Source: Datisca glomerata (lineage: Eukaryota; Streptophyta; Magnoliopsida; Cucurbitales; Datiscaceae). From it: 64,000 nt of DNA. This document shows, piece after piece, positions 48,901 to 61,762 of this stretch. The stretch is from contig QANY01005080.1 of assembly GCA_003255025.1 (NCBI GenBank), positions 9,544 through 73,543 of the forward strand, read 5' to 3'. The translations under genes were made by a program, and so were the position numbers. The notes under the pieces were generated by a model. The model was given only the letters and a program-made list of their open reading frames with translations, was not told the origin of the DNA and did not search any database. Every line of letters begins with the position of its first letter. Position 1 is the first letter of the stretch.

Positions 48901-50487
48901 TGCTCTCAAAACTAAACAAGTAAACAATTTGATGCATGCAAAAGTAAGCAATAGAACTAGATGGATGACCTGAGATCCTTTTCTCCATTTGGTCTTAGGT
49001 ATCGTAGGTGACATTTTTGGGTTGTAGCGACCCTCTTTCACATCAAGAAAACTACAATAATTAATTGCATAAATTATGAGTCAAACAAATAGAAAATATA
49101 GTTGTACATCGAAACACCTATTTGTAATCCCTACTAGGGAGCCTTTATACCTGTCCACAAAACTCCTTGGAGAAGACATGAGATAGTTGTAAATATAGCT
49201 GAAGTTGTACAAGGGAACACAACTGCGGCATATGAAAATGAACATTTGAGTTACATATAAATTGTCAAATCCGGTTAACTAGATGCACCTTTACCACTAG
49301 GAAGCTAATATAACAGTCACAGCAACAACCTAAACCGAATTGCAAAAAGTTTCTTCATGTTAATTATTTTGCAAGGTAAACGGATAATAACATGATTATG
49401 CATCCACTGTGAACAAGGTGCGGCCATGCAACATCCTCCACTAGTCACTAGATGCATGTCCATCCTTGAATAAGTGGGGCATTAGCATTACAGGAGAAAA
49501 TTTTGATGATGTATAAAAGAATTAGAGACAAGCACATTTAGTAAAACTTTACTCCCACCCCCGTACAGACCTCATTTCTAGGTGAGCTACTATTTATTGT
49601 AGTGGAACATACACACGCATTAGGTAATCTAAGCTCCATCCGAACTTCTTAATGATTTGGAAGCCTTCATGCAAGGTACACATTAATTACAGAACCGAAT
49701 TTATGTGGAATGAAGAAGGAAAGGACAATAATCATAATGACAACGGAACCAACCTGTCAGAGAGGAGAACAAATCTTCGATTTGCAGGATCCTCAAGAGC
49801 TACTTCGAGCAACAACCTTTCCGCGGCGATCATACTTGACTCTCCCCACCCCACCTGCAATGCAAAATATTCAACTTTTAACTCCGAATAATTTCATCTT
49901 TTATAGTTTTCTATTGCTAAACAAAACAACTTCCGTTAAACATTATAGCAAACCAGTATTAAGATAGTACATTAACAATTCACTCCTTGAACTTTCTTGC
50001 CTTGTACTACAACTACCTGAATGCTATTCTTCAGTTGCCGACCATAAAAGAAATGCGACCTCGTAGTTGATTCGTCAAATACAAATCCGGGTGCCGAATG
50101 AATATAAATCGAGAAGTTCGCAACGTGGCCATGCTGAGAATCAGAATTCCAAATCAATATCCTGAGAAATGGCCAGAAATTACAAAAGAAGCACTTCAAA
50201 GTGGGGAAAACGAAGCCCAACCAGACCTCGAAAAAGCTGGCCCAGAGAAAATCGAGAGGAAGGTTCCGACGCGTGAGGAAGAGGAAGGCAATCTTAGGTC
50301 GACCAATGAAATTATCGGGAGATAATCTAGATCGGCGAGATATGGAAGCTGAGGAGAGATCGAATTGGGAGAGATAGTGAAGCCTGAGGAGTGCAAAGAA
50401 GCATAGTGCAATGGAGAGGGTGATCACAACCTTCCAGCACGACCACATTATGTGGCGTCCTGGTATTGATGATGCTTTCTTCTTCAT
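45984..50487 (-). CDS. Plant core-2/I-branching (GT14) glycosyltransferase, BC10-like
   Basis: Ten exons on the minus strand: 50487-50227, 50133-50017, 49854-49754, 49222-49151, 49051-48970, 48649-48569, 48327-48286, 47167-47108, 46895-46749, 46163-45984. All are GT-AG and every junction keeps frame; 1143 bp, 380 residues. I chose the ATG at 50487, just after a CAG acceptor, which implies an intron in the 5' untranslated region; an upstream in-frame ATG at 50511 would lie in that intron. The protein has a short cytoplasmic tail, one membrane anchor (VVITLSIALCFFALL, about residues 20-35) and a lumenal Branch domain: KIAFLFLTRRNLPLDFLW, NFSIYIHSAPGF, MIAAERLLLEVAL, FVLLSDS, YNFSYIYNYLM, RYNPKMSP, KWRKGSQWITLVRSHAEVIV, HNCIPDEHYVPTLLS, THIS-type region LTNIEGELERRTLTYTLW and YYATEFRTEWCRNN. 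It is a type II Golgi enzyme. Rice BC10 in this group affects cell-wall properties and arabinogalactan-protein glycosylation; the exact acceptor is unknown. Confidence 0.93.
47564..47697. repeat. Direct repeat in a GT14 intron
   Basis: A stretch starting GCTTGTCAAGTAAGAGTGTT and about 32 bases long occurs twice without visible change, about 103 bp apart, within the intron between exons 48327-48286 and 47167-47108. The upstream side of this intron also has a GA-rich run (47490-47560). Confidence 0.8.
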
Positions 50488-50553
50488 GGTTCTTCCTGCA
50501 ATTGAAACCAATAATTCTACAGCATTAAACTCAACAATTAAATCAAATGAATC

Positions 50554-50588
<35 letters not shown>

Positions 50589-50916
50589 CAGAGAGTACAT
50601 GGACGGGGTATGGTGGGTAAGAGTGTGAAAAGGAGAAAGGGCATTGAATTTAAGGAGGTGTAGAACTGGGAAAATCTGCAGTCATTTCTAGACTCCTAGA
50701 GCTTCCAAGCAGGGAAAGATAACGGAAATCGACCTTGTTTAAAAACGTCACCGTCCTTGAATCTTCCATGCGTTTCTCGGTTAACTAGGCTGCAGCTTGG
50801 GCAAGACGTGGCGGACGCCGTTCTGAGCTTTTAAAATTGGATATAAACCACTATAACCTCGAATTTAGTCATTAGTTTTCAAAACTTATACTTTTGGTTC
50901 ATAAATAAATGTTTGT
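50488..50916 (-). promoter_or_regulatory. GT14 leader and promoter region with (CT)n tract
   Basis: Read on the minus strand, a CAATTGCAG acceptor lies 8 bases before the ATG, so the leader is spliced. A (CT) run of about 15 repeats lies at 50557-50587 in sense orientation; such tracts are common in plant leaders. The donor may be the CAT-GTACTC site near 50598. The decayed 5' LTR of the chromovirus begins at about 50917, leaving roughly 430 bp for the promoter. Confidence 0.5.
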
Positions 50917-52789
50917 TACTTGCTATCTTTGTTTTGTTTTCACATAAATAATTTAGTTTTGCTCCGCACGTTTTATTTTTTTTAGCTCTGAATAATTCTG
51001 AGTTTTAAGATACGTATTATTTTTATGCATGTCTCACGAATGATTTTCAAGAAGAAAAAATGTTTTCGATAAAATAAAAACTTGATTTTTTTCATGAAAA
51101 TTGAGATTTTTGAAATTTTTTTCTATACATTATTAAATCAATTTCATATTTTGAAAACCTAATGAAGGATTTTGAGTCTGAAATTTTTACAGTAGATTCT
51201 TAACATGTTGATGCAAGTGATGTAGAAAAATTAAGTCAAAATTAGATCTCTGAGATTTTATATAATATTTGAAAGTTTCTACTTCGTACAGGGGAAAACA
51301 GTTTTTGGTATCCGAATTTAAGGTTTGTTTCGGTACATAGATCAACTCGTTTTGATCTAAATATTTTATAGTATTATTTTATATGTACATTTAGTAATTC
51401 TGTAAAGTTTCTTAATTTTTTTATGAGTTTTTCTCATTGAAACATATTTTTGAACGTTACTGTTTTACCTGGAGAAAAACAGTTTTCTGTTACGATTTAA
51501 TTTTCATGTTTTCAGACTTAAACATCAGAATTTCACGGAATTTTATTCGAGAAACCCTAATATACTCACGGTCATCCAGTATGAATTTTAGAATCTTTTA
51601 GGAAACCGTACTTTAAGTTGCGACGGTTCTTACCGAGTCAGCACGTAGTGTTAGTTTTGGTTTTTAGCTTATCGTTTTGTACTGAATATATATAGTGCTA
51701 TTGTTTCAGGAGTTTCATTTTTGTAGTTATTTAAGGGCGATCAGGTAAGTAAAATCTTATATATGTAACTGCATGGTTACTTTCCTATGTCTGAAAATGT
51801 GGATTTAACTTTGATTTTATCTTCCTTGTTTGGTTATTGTTTTGTGATGTATTCGATGTACTGTTATATTGTACTCTAAATGATGACGTATTCTATGATT
51901 CTGAATTTTTTACATAGTAATGTGATATAAGATATGAAAGACTATTGTATGATCATGGAACGTAAAACATTGTATGTAGTTAGAGCCATGTACCCACCAA
52001 GTCTCTGTATGTGTTACCTCGTCCTTCGAGAAAGTGTCTTTGAATATGTTATGGTTAATTATGTGGGAAGACAATTATTTCAACTCGTTCCACCTCATCG
52101 AAGGTGTGAAATGGTACTCGTGAGAAAGATCACTTGTACGTACCCTACAAATCTCTAAAAATACTCTCGTTAGTTATGTGGGAAGGCAATTACTGCAACT
52201 GGTCCCACATCTTCGAAGGTGCGGAATGGTACTCATTAGAAAGGTCACTTATACGTAGCTTACAAACTAACAGCTTACTTACGGGTAATCTCTATTCTGT
52301 TCTAGGTGTGATGATGAGTTCTAACGGAAGTTAGCCAGCAAACTCTATAAGAAAAGTTATGAACGATCTGAATAAATGAACATTGTGTTCGTAAAACTCT
52401 ATAAGATTTAATGATGTACATATTGTATTCGATTGCCTTTGTTGATATTATGCATGTACGATTTTATTTACTGAGTATATTTTTATACACACTCTGTTTT
52501 ATTCTAAAATTTTCATATGAGGAAGATGCTTTCATATCGGATAAAGTCTAGAGTCTCTGGCACGGGACTAAGTCAATGTCGTCCTTTTTGGAAAATATTA
52601 GAAATTTTACGTTATTTCGTTTAAGTTTAACTACTTTAGTTTAGTTTCTTTCATTAGACAATTAAGACTAGTAATTTGCAGTTATTTGATGTTTTGAATT
52701 TTTGTTTAATAAATCAGACTTCGTTAAGTGTTAATTTACTCTTGATTAGTTTTAAAAAAAATTGATCGAGCTTCCACGAGTTTGTTTTT
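50917..52789 (+). repeat. 5' LTR of the chromovirus, truncated
   Basis: Matches 57912-59722 from the block TTTTGCTCCG(C/T)AC through GATCGAGCTTCC. It includes an internal pair of about 125-bp repeats (52045-52270) with GTTA-TGTGGGAAG and TCGAAGGTG-GGAATGG. No primer-binding site follows. Confidence 0.85.
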
Positions 52790-53519
52790 CTGAATTTTGA
52801 GTCAATAGATGAGATTTTTTTATGAAATTTTTTTGAATGTTAAGAGTGTGTGCCTGAATTTAGGTTGTGATGTGTTTGTGACAAGGATAAAGTATTGAAT
52901 TATTGATATGTGAACTCTAAATTTTTTGTGTGTTTGTCATAGCTATGAGTTTTTCGAATGATTCTGGATCTACCATTAATGACAGAGAAATTTCTGACAT
53001 GGAGTCCAATTTCTCCCCACTCCCTACGAGATTTACAAGAAGGATGTTACTGGACCCAAATCGTAGACGTTCGATTAGAGTATGGAACCCATGGATCGTC
53101 ATGAGAGGAGCACATAATCGTGTTGTAGTACCAAGCAAAAGGGGGTAGTACCCTCTTGCAGCTAGAGTTTTCCCCTCGAGAGTTGGGGATTCGATGTTTT
53201 CGAGCAAGACATATTGACCATCTGGATGAGTCGGTTGGGTCTAACGATGAAGAGGTTACCCAACTCTTACGTGTAGCTCGTAGATGACCACGATCTTGGG
53301 CTTCTGCCATTAGGGACTTTCCACCTGGCTGCGGTCCCAATGCATGAGGTCCCTAAACCAGAGGAAGACCAAACAAAAGATCTAGAGGAAGACCCGAAAG
53401 AAGATCCAAAAGAAGAATCAGATGAAGATTTTCACGAAGATTTTATGACTTCTATGGACAGTATGAAATAGGGATTTTATTTTTATTGTTCGCCTTAGAA
53501 TAAGTGGTTTTGATTAAGG

Positions 53520-53830
53520 CTATAAGAGCATGTTTTTGTTGTGGTAAAACTGGGAATTTTTGGATGATTGCCCTGAGATTAACGACAAGCCTACCGGTCA
53601 AAGAACCGAAAATGTACCCAAAACGCAGGGAAAGGTTTATGCGATGACTAAGGCAGATTTGGAAGACGCTTCGAATGTGGTGTCAGGTACACTTCTCATT
53701 CATGGAGTTGCTGCATTGTGTTGTTTTATTCTAGCTCTATGCGTTCCTTTATTTCTGCTAAGTTCTCTAGGAAATTGAATGTGGAGACAGTACCTCTTGA
53801 GGTTGAGCTTTATGTGTCCACTCTTTAGGT
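53520..53830 (+). pseudogene. Chromovirus zinc knuckle and aspartic protease remnant
   Basis: Zinc knuckle near 53530 reads CFCCGKTGNF, with its His and last Cys lost. After an in-frame linker (KVYAMTKADLEDASNVVSG) the protease begins GTLLIHG. In the frame that continues the family pattern, the catalytic motif, normally DSGS, reads YSSS (codons 53727-53738), followed by SFISAKFSRKLN. The protease is therefore dead at its active site. Confidence 0.65.
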
Positions 53831-54165
53831 GGTATTCTATATACAGACAAGGCCATCAAGTCTTGTTCTGTAGCAATTACTGATAGAGTGTTGGAGGCCA
53901 CTCTTACTCTTTTAAGTATGCATGACTTTGATGTTATTCTTGGTATGGATTGGCTAGCTTAACTACGCCAATATCCTCTGTCGTGAATGGGAGGTAATGT
54001 TTAAACCTTCGGGTAAGTTGCGTTTCAAATTTAAAGGATTGTGTTTGCACGCACTACCTCGAATCATATCATCCCTGCAATCCAAATAATTGATAAGCAA
54101 TGGTTGTTAGGGCTACTTGGCTAGCGTGTTGGACACACGGAAGTTGGAGGTAGAGTAGAGATTTT

Positions 54166-55500
54166 TTGAAAGTTTTTCCTGAGACGTTGCTAGGTGTACC
54201 ACCCTTTAGGGAGATGGATTTCAACATCGAGTTAATTTCCAGAACAGCTCAAATATCTAAGGTGTCATACCTCATGGCTCCTGCAGAGATGAAAGAACTT
54301 AAAGAACAACTACAAGAATTATTGGACAAGGGCTTTATTCACCCCAGTGTATCGCCTTGGGTGCACCCGTTCTCTTTGTAAATAAAAAAATGGATCCAAG
54401 GGGCTTCGTATCGACTATAGGGAGTTGAACGAAGTTACCATTAAGAATAAGTATCTTCTACCCCGGACTAAAGATTTGTTTGATCAACTTCAGGGAGCTT
54501 GCGCTTTCTTAGAAATCGACTTATGATCTGGGTACCATCAACTAAGAATAAAGAAGGAAGATATGTCGAAGACTTCTTTTCGTACTCGTTATGGACATTA
54601 CTAGTTTTTGATCATGCCTTTTGGTTTGACCAATGCCCATGTCGCGTTCATGGACTTGATGAATCGGGGTTTTCATGATTTCTTCGATCATTTTGTCATT
54701 GCTTTCATAGATGACATCCTTATCTACTGTAATTCTGAGGGAGAAGACGAGGAACATCTTAGAATCACACTTTAGATTTTAAAGGACCATAGGTTGTATG
54801 CCAAGTTTAGTAAGTGCGAGTTTTGGTTATCTAGGATTTCCTTTTAGGGACAATAGTTTCAAAAGAGGGTGGTTTATCTGTGGATCCGACAAAGCTAGAA
54901 GCAGTATTGAACTAGAACCGTCCAGTAAGTGTTAAAGAAATTAAGAGTTTCTTGGGATTAGCAGGCTATTATTGGAGGTTTATGGAGAAATTCTTTGAGA
55001 TTTCTACACTGTTGACCAAGTTGACGAGAAAGATTGCGTTGATACCTGTGGTAAGAAGAGTATGGAAAGAGTTTCCAAGAGCTTAAGCAAAGATTAGTTT
55101 CAGCCCCAGTCCTTACGATGTCCTCTGGGAGTGCTCGATTTGTTATCTACAGCTATGCCTCACGAGTGGGCTTGGGTTATGTTTTGATGCAGCATGGAAA
55201 GGTTATAGCCTATGCGTCCCGAGAATTGAAAATCCATGATCTGGAACTTGCAGCAATGGTGTTTGCTTTGAAAAATTGGCGTCATTACCTCTATGGAACG
55301 AGGGTCGAGATCTACATAGATCATAGAGAGTCTGAAGTATCTTTTCACATAGAATGAGCTTAATATGAGGCAGCGAAGATGGTTGGAACTAGTCAAGGAC
55401 TATGATTGTGTGTTTAACTACCATCCTGGAAAAGCAAGTGCGGTAGATGCATTAAGTAGGAAATCAGGCCCTCTTGCAGCCTACATTTCCACTCAGAAAT
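54166..55500 (+). pseudogene. Chromovirus RT and RNase H remnant
   Basis: RT opens PPFREMDFNIELISRTAQIS and APAEMKELKEQLQELLDKGF, then changes frame. Palm A survives as LEIDL-stop-SGYHQLRIKKEDM and palm C as [13 protein letters not shown] (near 54690). The connection is VSVKEIKSFLGLAGYY-like. RNase H at 55118-55357 has [20 protein letters not shown], where the catalytic Asp (YSDAS) is Tyr, and YIDHRES. A short block between KIH and DLELAA is deleted. Confidence 0.8.
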
Positions 55501-55699
55501 TCTAAATGACTTGGAAAGTTTGGAGTTGGAAATCTTGGTCCATGAGGCTTCGACTATGCTTGCTCAAATGACAGTGCAACCTATACTTCAAGATAGAATA
55601 CATGATACACAGAATGAGGACCTGTTCTTAGTGAAGATAACATCAGAGATTGGGAGCGCAAAAAAGAAAGGTTTTTTATGGCTCGAGATGGAGTACTCG

Positions 55700-56950
55700 A
55701 GTTCAAGAACATAGTTGTCATAACTCATAATGAGGAGCTGAAAAGGGAGATTCTTGTAAAAGCCCACTCTACTCCCTACTCGATTCACCCGGGTAGTAAA
55801 AAGATGTATCAAGACCTACGTAAGCACTTTTGGTAGAGCAACATGAAGGGAGACGTGGTGAAATTTATGGAGCAATGTCTGATTGTCAACAAGTGAAGGC
55901 CGAACACCAACGACTTTCCAGTCTCTTACAACCCCTAGAGATCCTAGAATGGAAATGGGAGAATATATCGAGGGATTTTGTAGTAAGTCTACCAAAGACT
56001 ACAAGAGGATTTGAGGTCATTTGGTTTGTAGTCGATCGTTTGACTAAGTCAGCTCATTTTCTAGTAGGATGAGTGACATTCTCAGTGGAAGATTGGGCAA
56101 AATTATATGTTAAGGAGATTGTTAGACCTCATGGGGTGCCTGTATCTATAGTATCAGACAATGATTCAAAGTTCACTTCCAGATTTAGGCAAATTCTTCA
56201 AGAGGCTTTGGGTACCCAACTAAACTTCAGCACGACTTTTCACCCTCAGACGGATGGACTGTCAGAGCGGACCATCCAAATGCTTGAGGATATGTTACGG
56301 GCATGTGTTGGATTTTCAAGGGACTGGAGTGACAAGTTGCAAATGATTGAATTTTTATATAATAATAGTTATCAAGAAACAATTGGGATGGTGCCCTTTG
56401 AAGCGTTATATGGAAGAAAAGTGTCAATCTCCAATTCATTAGAAAGCAATTGGTGATAGGAAGTTTCTTGATCCGGAAATGGTCCAACAAGCTAATGAAG
56501 ATATTAGCAAAATTCAAAAAAAAAAAATCCAAACCGCTCAGAATCACCAGAAGAGTTATGTGGATGTACGTAGGTAAAACCTAGAATTTGCAGTTGGAGA
56601 CGTGGTGTTTATCAAGATTGCACCAGCCAAAGGAGTTATGAGGTTTGAAAAGAAAGGTAAGCTTAGTTCTCATTTCATAGGACCTTTCGAGATCTTGGAG
56701 TTGTCGCATATCGTGTAGCTCTACCCCCGGCTTTGACAAGAGTTCATGGTGTGTTCATGTGTCTATGTTACGGAAGTACCTTCTAGACCCATTGCACATC
56801 CTAAGTTATGAGCCGCTCCAATTATGGGAAGATTTATCTTACGAAGAAATTTCAATTTAGATCTTAGATAGAGAGACGCAAATGTTACACACTAAGGAGA
56901 TTCCCTTAGTCAGGGTACTTTAGAAAAACTATCAAGTTGGAAAAGCCAAT
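55700..56950 (+). pseudogene. Chromovirus integrase and chromodomain-like tail remnant
   Basis: Part of the HHCC region is visible (IHPGSKKMYQDLRKHFW near 55785). In the core the three acidic positions can be seen: ISRDFVVSLP, IVSDNDSKFTSRF and LSERTIQMLEDML. GMVPFEALYGRK follows. At 56640-56950 a GPY/F-type block (KLSSHFIGPFEILE) and an ILDRETQMLHTKEIPLVRVL-like block match the end of chromoviral integrases. Stops occur at several points. Confidence 0.8.
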
Positions 56951-57049
56951 TGCGAACGAAAAGACGAGTTTGGAGCACTAAACCCACACCTTTTCTAGGA
57001 TCTGACTCCAGCAATTTCGGGGACCAAAATTTTTATAAGGAGTGGAGGA

Positions 57050-59766
57050 TATAACACCTCTATTTTCGACTTATCTTAAGGTTAGGGGCATTTTGGTCAT
57101 TTTTTCCGACACTTATTCTTATTATTTATGATGCATGAACTGAGGACGGGTTTTAATTTGTTGATTCTCGGATACGAAGATATCAAAGAAATACCTTTTC
57201 TTGGATAAAGGCAGAGATTTCGTTGAAATTGTTCGTTTAGATATCTCGCGGTAACATAAATGTATTATTCTGAGGGATGAAACGGTTTTTGTGTCATGTG
57301 CATGTGATGAAGTGTGATTTTTGTTATTAGGGTTGTAGTAGTTTTTTTGGGAAATTATTTTATGACAATTGATGTTTTAGGATTGTGAAATTTTTAAGGT
57401 TTTATCTTATCCCCTTTTTTCTCCTTTTTGGCCTACCATATATTTCCCTTGTCAGAAGATTTTGTTTTCATTTTATGTTATTCCCCTGTGCTTATCATTA
57501 AGTATATTTTTTACCCAAACAAAGAGTCTCATTTTTGTTGGACTCTATAGGCTCCTTGTCTGATCGAAATTATCTTGCATTTGATATCGTGTTGTGATAG
57601 TTTTTTCAACTTCATATTTGATTTTCAAAATTTTGAATTTCAAAATTCAAAATTCAAAATTTAAATTTTACAAGATATTATGTTATCCTTTTATCTTTAT
57701 CTAAAATCCAGTTGATGCTTGATATTTATAGGGTTGTTGTGATTATTTTTTCCCTATTTTTCCTTGATTTCTCCTATTGGGCGGCAACCCTAGTCCTCTC
57801 TCTCCATGGCACGAAAATTTCTTCCTCCCTCATCTCTTTAAAATCCTAGTGACTTGAAGGGAGAAGCTTTAATCGATTGAGTTTTGAGAAAAGTCACGTG
57901 CTTTCGGTAAACTCTTGCTACTTTTGTTTTACTTTCAACATAAATGATTTTGTTTTGCTCCGTACATTTTATTTTTTTAGCTCTGAATAATTCTTCATTT
58001 TAAGACACGTATTATTCATACATGTCCCATGAATTATTTTCAAGAAGAGAGAAACCTTTTCGACAAAAAAATGTGATTTTTTCATGAAAATTGAGTTTTT
58101 TTGAATTTTTTTCTAAACACTATGAAATCGACTTCATGTTTTGAAATACTAACGTCGAAGGAGTTTGAGTCTGAAATTTTTATGTTAGATTCTTAACATG
58201 TTGATGCACGTAATGTAGAAAAATTAAGTCAAAATTAGGTCTCTGTAATTTTATATAATATTTTAAATTTCTGCTTTGACCGGGGAAAACAGTTTTCGAT
58301 ATCCAAATTTAAGGCCTGTTCTAAAAATTTTACAGTACTATTTTCTACATATATTTAGTAATTCTGTAAAGTTTCAGAATTTTTTGATGAGTTTTGCTTA
58401 CTGAAATATATTTTTACCTGGAGAAAAACAGTTTTCTGTAACGATTTAATTTTCATGTTTTCACACTTAAAAGACATGAGAATTACACAAAATTTTATTC
58501 GAGAAACCTAGTATACTTGGAATCATCCTGTATGATTTTTAGATGTTTTTAGGAAACCCTATTTTAAGTTACATCGGTTCTTACCGAGTCAGCACGTAGT
58601 GTTAGTTTTGGTTTTAAGGTATATATATATAGTGCTTTTGTTTCAAGAGCTTCACTTTTGCAGTCATTTACGGGCGATCAAATAAGTGAAATCTTACATA
58701 TGTAACTGCATGGTTGCTTTCCTGTGTCTGAAAAATGTGGACTTGACATCGATTTTTTCTTCCTTGTTTGGTTATTATTTTTTGTGATGTATTCGTTATG
58801 CTGTTATACTGTACTCTAAATGATGATGTATTCTATGATTGTGAAATTTGACATAGTAATGTGATATAAGATATGAAAGACTATTGTATGATCATGAAAC
58901 GTAAAACATCGTATGCTGTTAGAGCCATGTACCCACCAAACTTATGTATGTGTTACATCATACTTCGGGAGAGGGTCTCTGAATATGTTCGGGTTAATTA
59001 TGTGGGAAGACAATTATTTTAACTGGTTCCACCTCATCGAAGGTGCGGAATGGTACTCGTGAGAAATGTCACTTGTACATACCCTACAAATCTCTAAAAA
59101 TGCTCTGGTTAGTTATGTGGGAAGGCAATTACTACAACTAATTCCACCTCTTCGAAGGTGCAGGATGATACTCGTGAGAAAGGTCAATTGTATATACCTT
59201 ACAAACTAACAACTTACCGACTTGTAATTTACTCCGGGTGTGGTGGCTAGTTCTAACGGAAATTGGCCAGCAAACTTTGTAAGAAAAGTTATGAACGATC
59301 TGAATAAATGAACATTGTGTTCGTAAAACTCTGTAAGATTCAATGATGTACGTATTGTATGTGATTTCCTTTGTGTGATGTTATGTATGTACGATTTTAC
59401 CTATTGTGTATATTTTTATACTCACTCTATTTTATTCTAAAATTTTCACATGAAGAGAATGTTTTCGTATCGGATGAAGTCTAGAGTCTCTGGCACGGGA
59501 CTAAGTCAATGTCATCTTTTTTGGAAAATATTATAAGTTTTACGTTATTTCGTTAAAGTTTAATTACTTTAATTTATTTTCTTTCGTTAGTCAATTATGA
59601 CTAGTAATATGTAGTTATTTGATGTTTTGAAGTTTGCTTAATAAATGAGCCTTCATTTAAGTATTAATTTACTCTTGATTACTTGTAAAAAAATTGATCG
59701 AGCTTCCGCGAGTTTGTTTTGCTTAACTATATAAAAGAATTTTGGATAAATTGTTGGGCTGTTACA
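57050..59766 (+). repeat. 3' LTR of the chromovirus
   Basis: Follows a purine run (AGTGGAGGA). It starts TATAACACCTC, where related elements start TGTAACACC, and ends GGGCTGTTACA, so the terminal inverted repeat is TRTAAC/GTTACA with one changed base; 2717 bp. It repeats the internal 120-bp duplication seen in the 5' LTR (58990-59215). Confidence 0.85.
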
Positions 59767-61762
59767 CATCGAGTATGCTGAAATTTGTGCCATTTGTGAC
59801 TTGCCCACCTAGATTCTATATGAATAAGAATAACTGCATTAAGAGAACACTGAGAGTGAATTGCAGTCGAGGGCCAGAGAACTGAGATCATTTAATTTAG
59901 GACCATATGGTACATATTTTAACAGTTAAGGAAATAAAGCATCTGCTTTAAAGGTTATGGGACTAAAGTGTGCAACAGCCATAGTTTAAGAGGTTTCAAT
60001 GACCCGCAAAGTAGGTTACATGATACGCACATGTGTTTTCCATTTGATAAAAGTAAGGGATGTTTATGTGGGGACCAAAAGGTATATGTTTTTTTGGGAC
60101 AAATAAAGATACACGTTTTGAAAATTACCTATCCATTTTTAAAGTTTAAGAATTAAAGTGTCCAACAACTCAAAGTTGAGAGGCTCCAATGGCTTTGACC
60201 CTTTAATACTTTAGTTTTAATGGATCCACTAAACTTCTAACCCGAATTAACATCCTCCAACAACAAATGTAGTTTGGCTCGATCTAGGCTGCCTAATCTA
60301 ATACGGATGGCCCAGACAGAGCCAAATTGCAAAATTGATAAAAACACATGTTTTTTTGTTTTTTTTTAAATTTTTAGTCGATCAGATATGGCTCGTCCAA
60401 ATCTGAATGGACAATTGAGGTGGCCAACTTTGTGTCGCTGGCTCTGCCAATTATAGAAAATTCAGATCCCTTTAACCCAAATTATTTGGGATCCAATGAT
60501 AGAGGGGTAGTTCTTCCCTTGGGGATTATTGATCGAGTCTGGATAATGCAAATCAGGCCAAACTGTGTATAGGAGCTAAGGGGATATGTGACGTCACGTG
60601 TGTACAGTCAAAAGTGTGATAAAGTCTTAGTAAAGAACAAATATAGTCTGAGAACATGGAGATTAAAATCTTAAGGTTGAATGACAGAGCATTTTGAGTC
60701 ATCCTATAGAATGAGGTAAAATGCTCTTAGACGGAGAAATTCAAAGAGAATTCGCCAAGTCTAATGGGTTATGGCTCCCAAAAAATGAAGGGGGCCTCTT
60801 TTTATAGATAACTTCTAGGACGGGGCCACTTCAACTAATCCCTTGATTGGTTGGCAATGGACCCATCATATCTCAACAAACTTATTAAAGTGGCAACGTC
60901 CAATCATCGATCATCATAGTCTTAATTGTGTGGGCTAGAGTATTTATAAGGAAGATTCTCATATACATCACTTGTAATGTGCGCCATGTCACTATAATGA
61001 CCACGAATAGTGAAAGATACTGAGAGCACGCCACCTCTGTGAGATTCATAAGCAGCATTCGTCTAGGATTCCCCCTAAGGATGACCTCATAGTTAGTACA
61101 CTTCCCTAAATAGGAAGATGGCACATCCATGTCCTCAAAGAGTTCACACTGGTGAAGGGGATAGATGTCCTTTCCAATAGCATTGCCTCGCCCAAATCCT
61201 CACTAAACTATAACTTCTGAATGTTCTCAGGTAAGACACACAAGTCTTTGACACTTGACTTAACGGTTACAAAGCACGATCTGATTACATCAAAAAAGTA
61301 CAATACAAGATATAATTACGTAAGTCGATTACTGATATGGATCGAGCAAACATGTTAAAAAGTGAAAGATGTCACTTGGTGTTCATAAGAGCGATCATGT
61401 GCCGCTTGGTGAGTGAGAGTAGTAGCGGCTACCCATCATTACCAAATGTATAAATGAAAATAGATAAAAGTTTTGTAGCACTGACGTGATAATATGTGTG
61501 ACATGAGATCATTCATATATCATGCAACAGAAACACTGCAAACTCTTAGCGTTATTGAACATTGCGGTGCTACATAGCATTTTTCATGAAAATAATAAAA
61601 AAAATTATATTTTTATTTTCAATTGTTCAGATTTCATTGTAGATCTTACTCAATTTTTTTCTACTCGTAAAGAAATCAAAATTTTGGAAGGTGGTTTGAT
61701 TAAATAAGACGGCATGCCGATTTCTGTATTATGGATAAATCCATCTAATTAAAAAAATTAAT
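59767..61762. other. Non-coding, no gene recognised
   Basis: Moderately AT-rich. 60160-60560 and 60600-61200 have the look of old LTR or spacer DNA, but I find no matching second copy in the window. The minus-strand 81-codon frame at 60885-61130 resembles nothing I know. Confidence 0.4.

Larger units (their letters stand above)
50917..59766 (+). mobile_element. Decayed chromovirus (Del/Tekay-like Ty3/gypsy)
   Basis: Long direct repeats (50917-52789 and 57912-59722, part of a 2.7-kb 3' LTR) flank an internal region with a gag leader, zinc knuckle, protease, RT, RNase H, integrase and chromodomain-like tail, all broken by stops and frame shifts. The 5' LTR lacks about 860 bp at its start and about 45 bp at its end, and the gag core is missing. 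The two LTRs differ by many substitutions and indels, so the insertion is old. Sequence just right of the element is CATCG; no matching 5-base copy can be tested on the left because that end is lost. Confidence 0.85.

Noticed and set aside
49652..50325. Plus-strand frames over the GT14 exons
   Set aside because: They are shadows of the minus-strand GT14 exons, which splice cleanly into a complete Branch-domain protein.
60885..61130. Minus-strand 81-codon frame
   Set aside because: No homology that I recognise and no neighbouring exons. Kept as non-coding.
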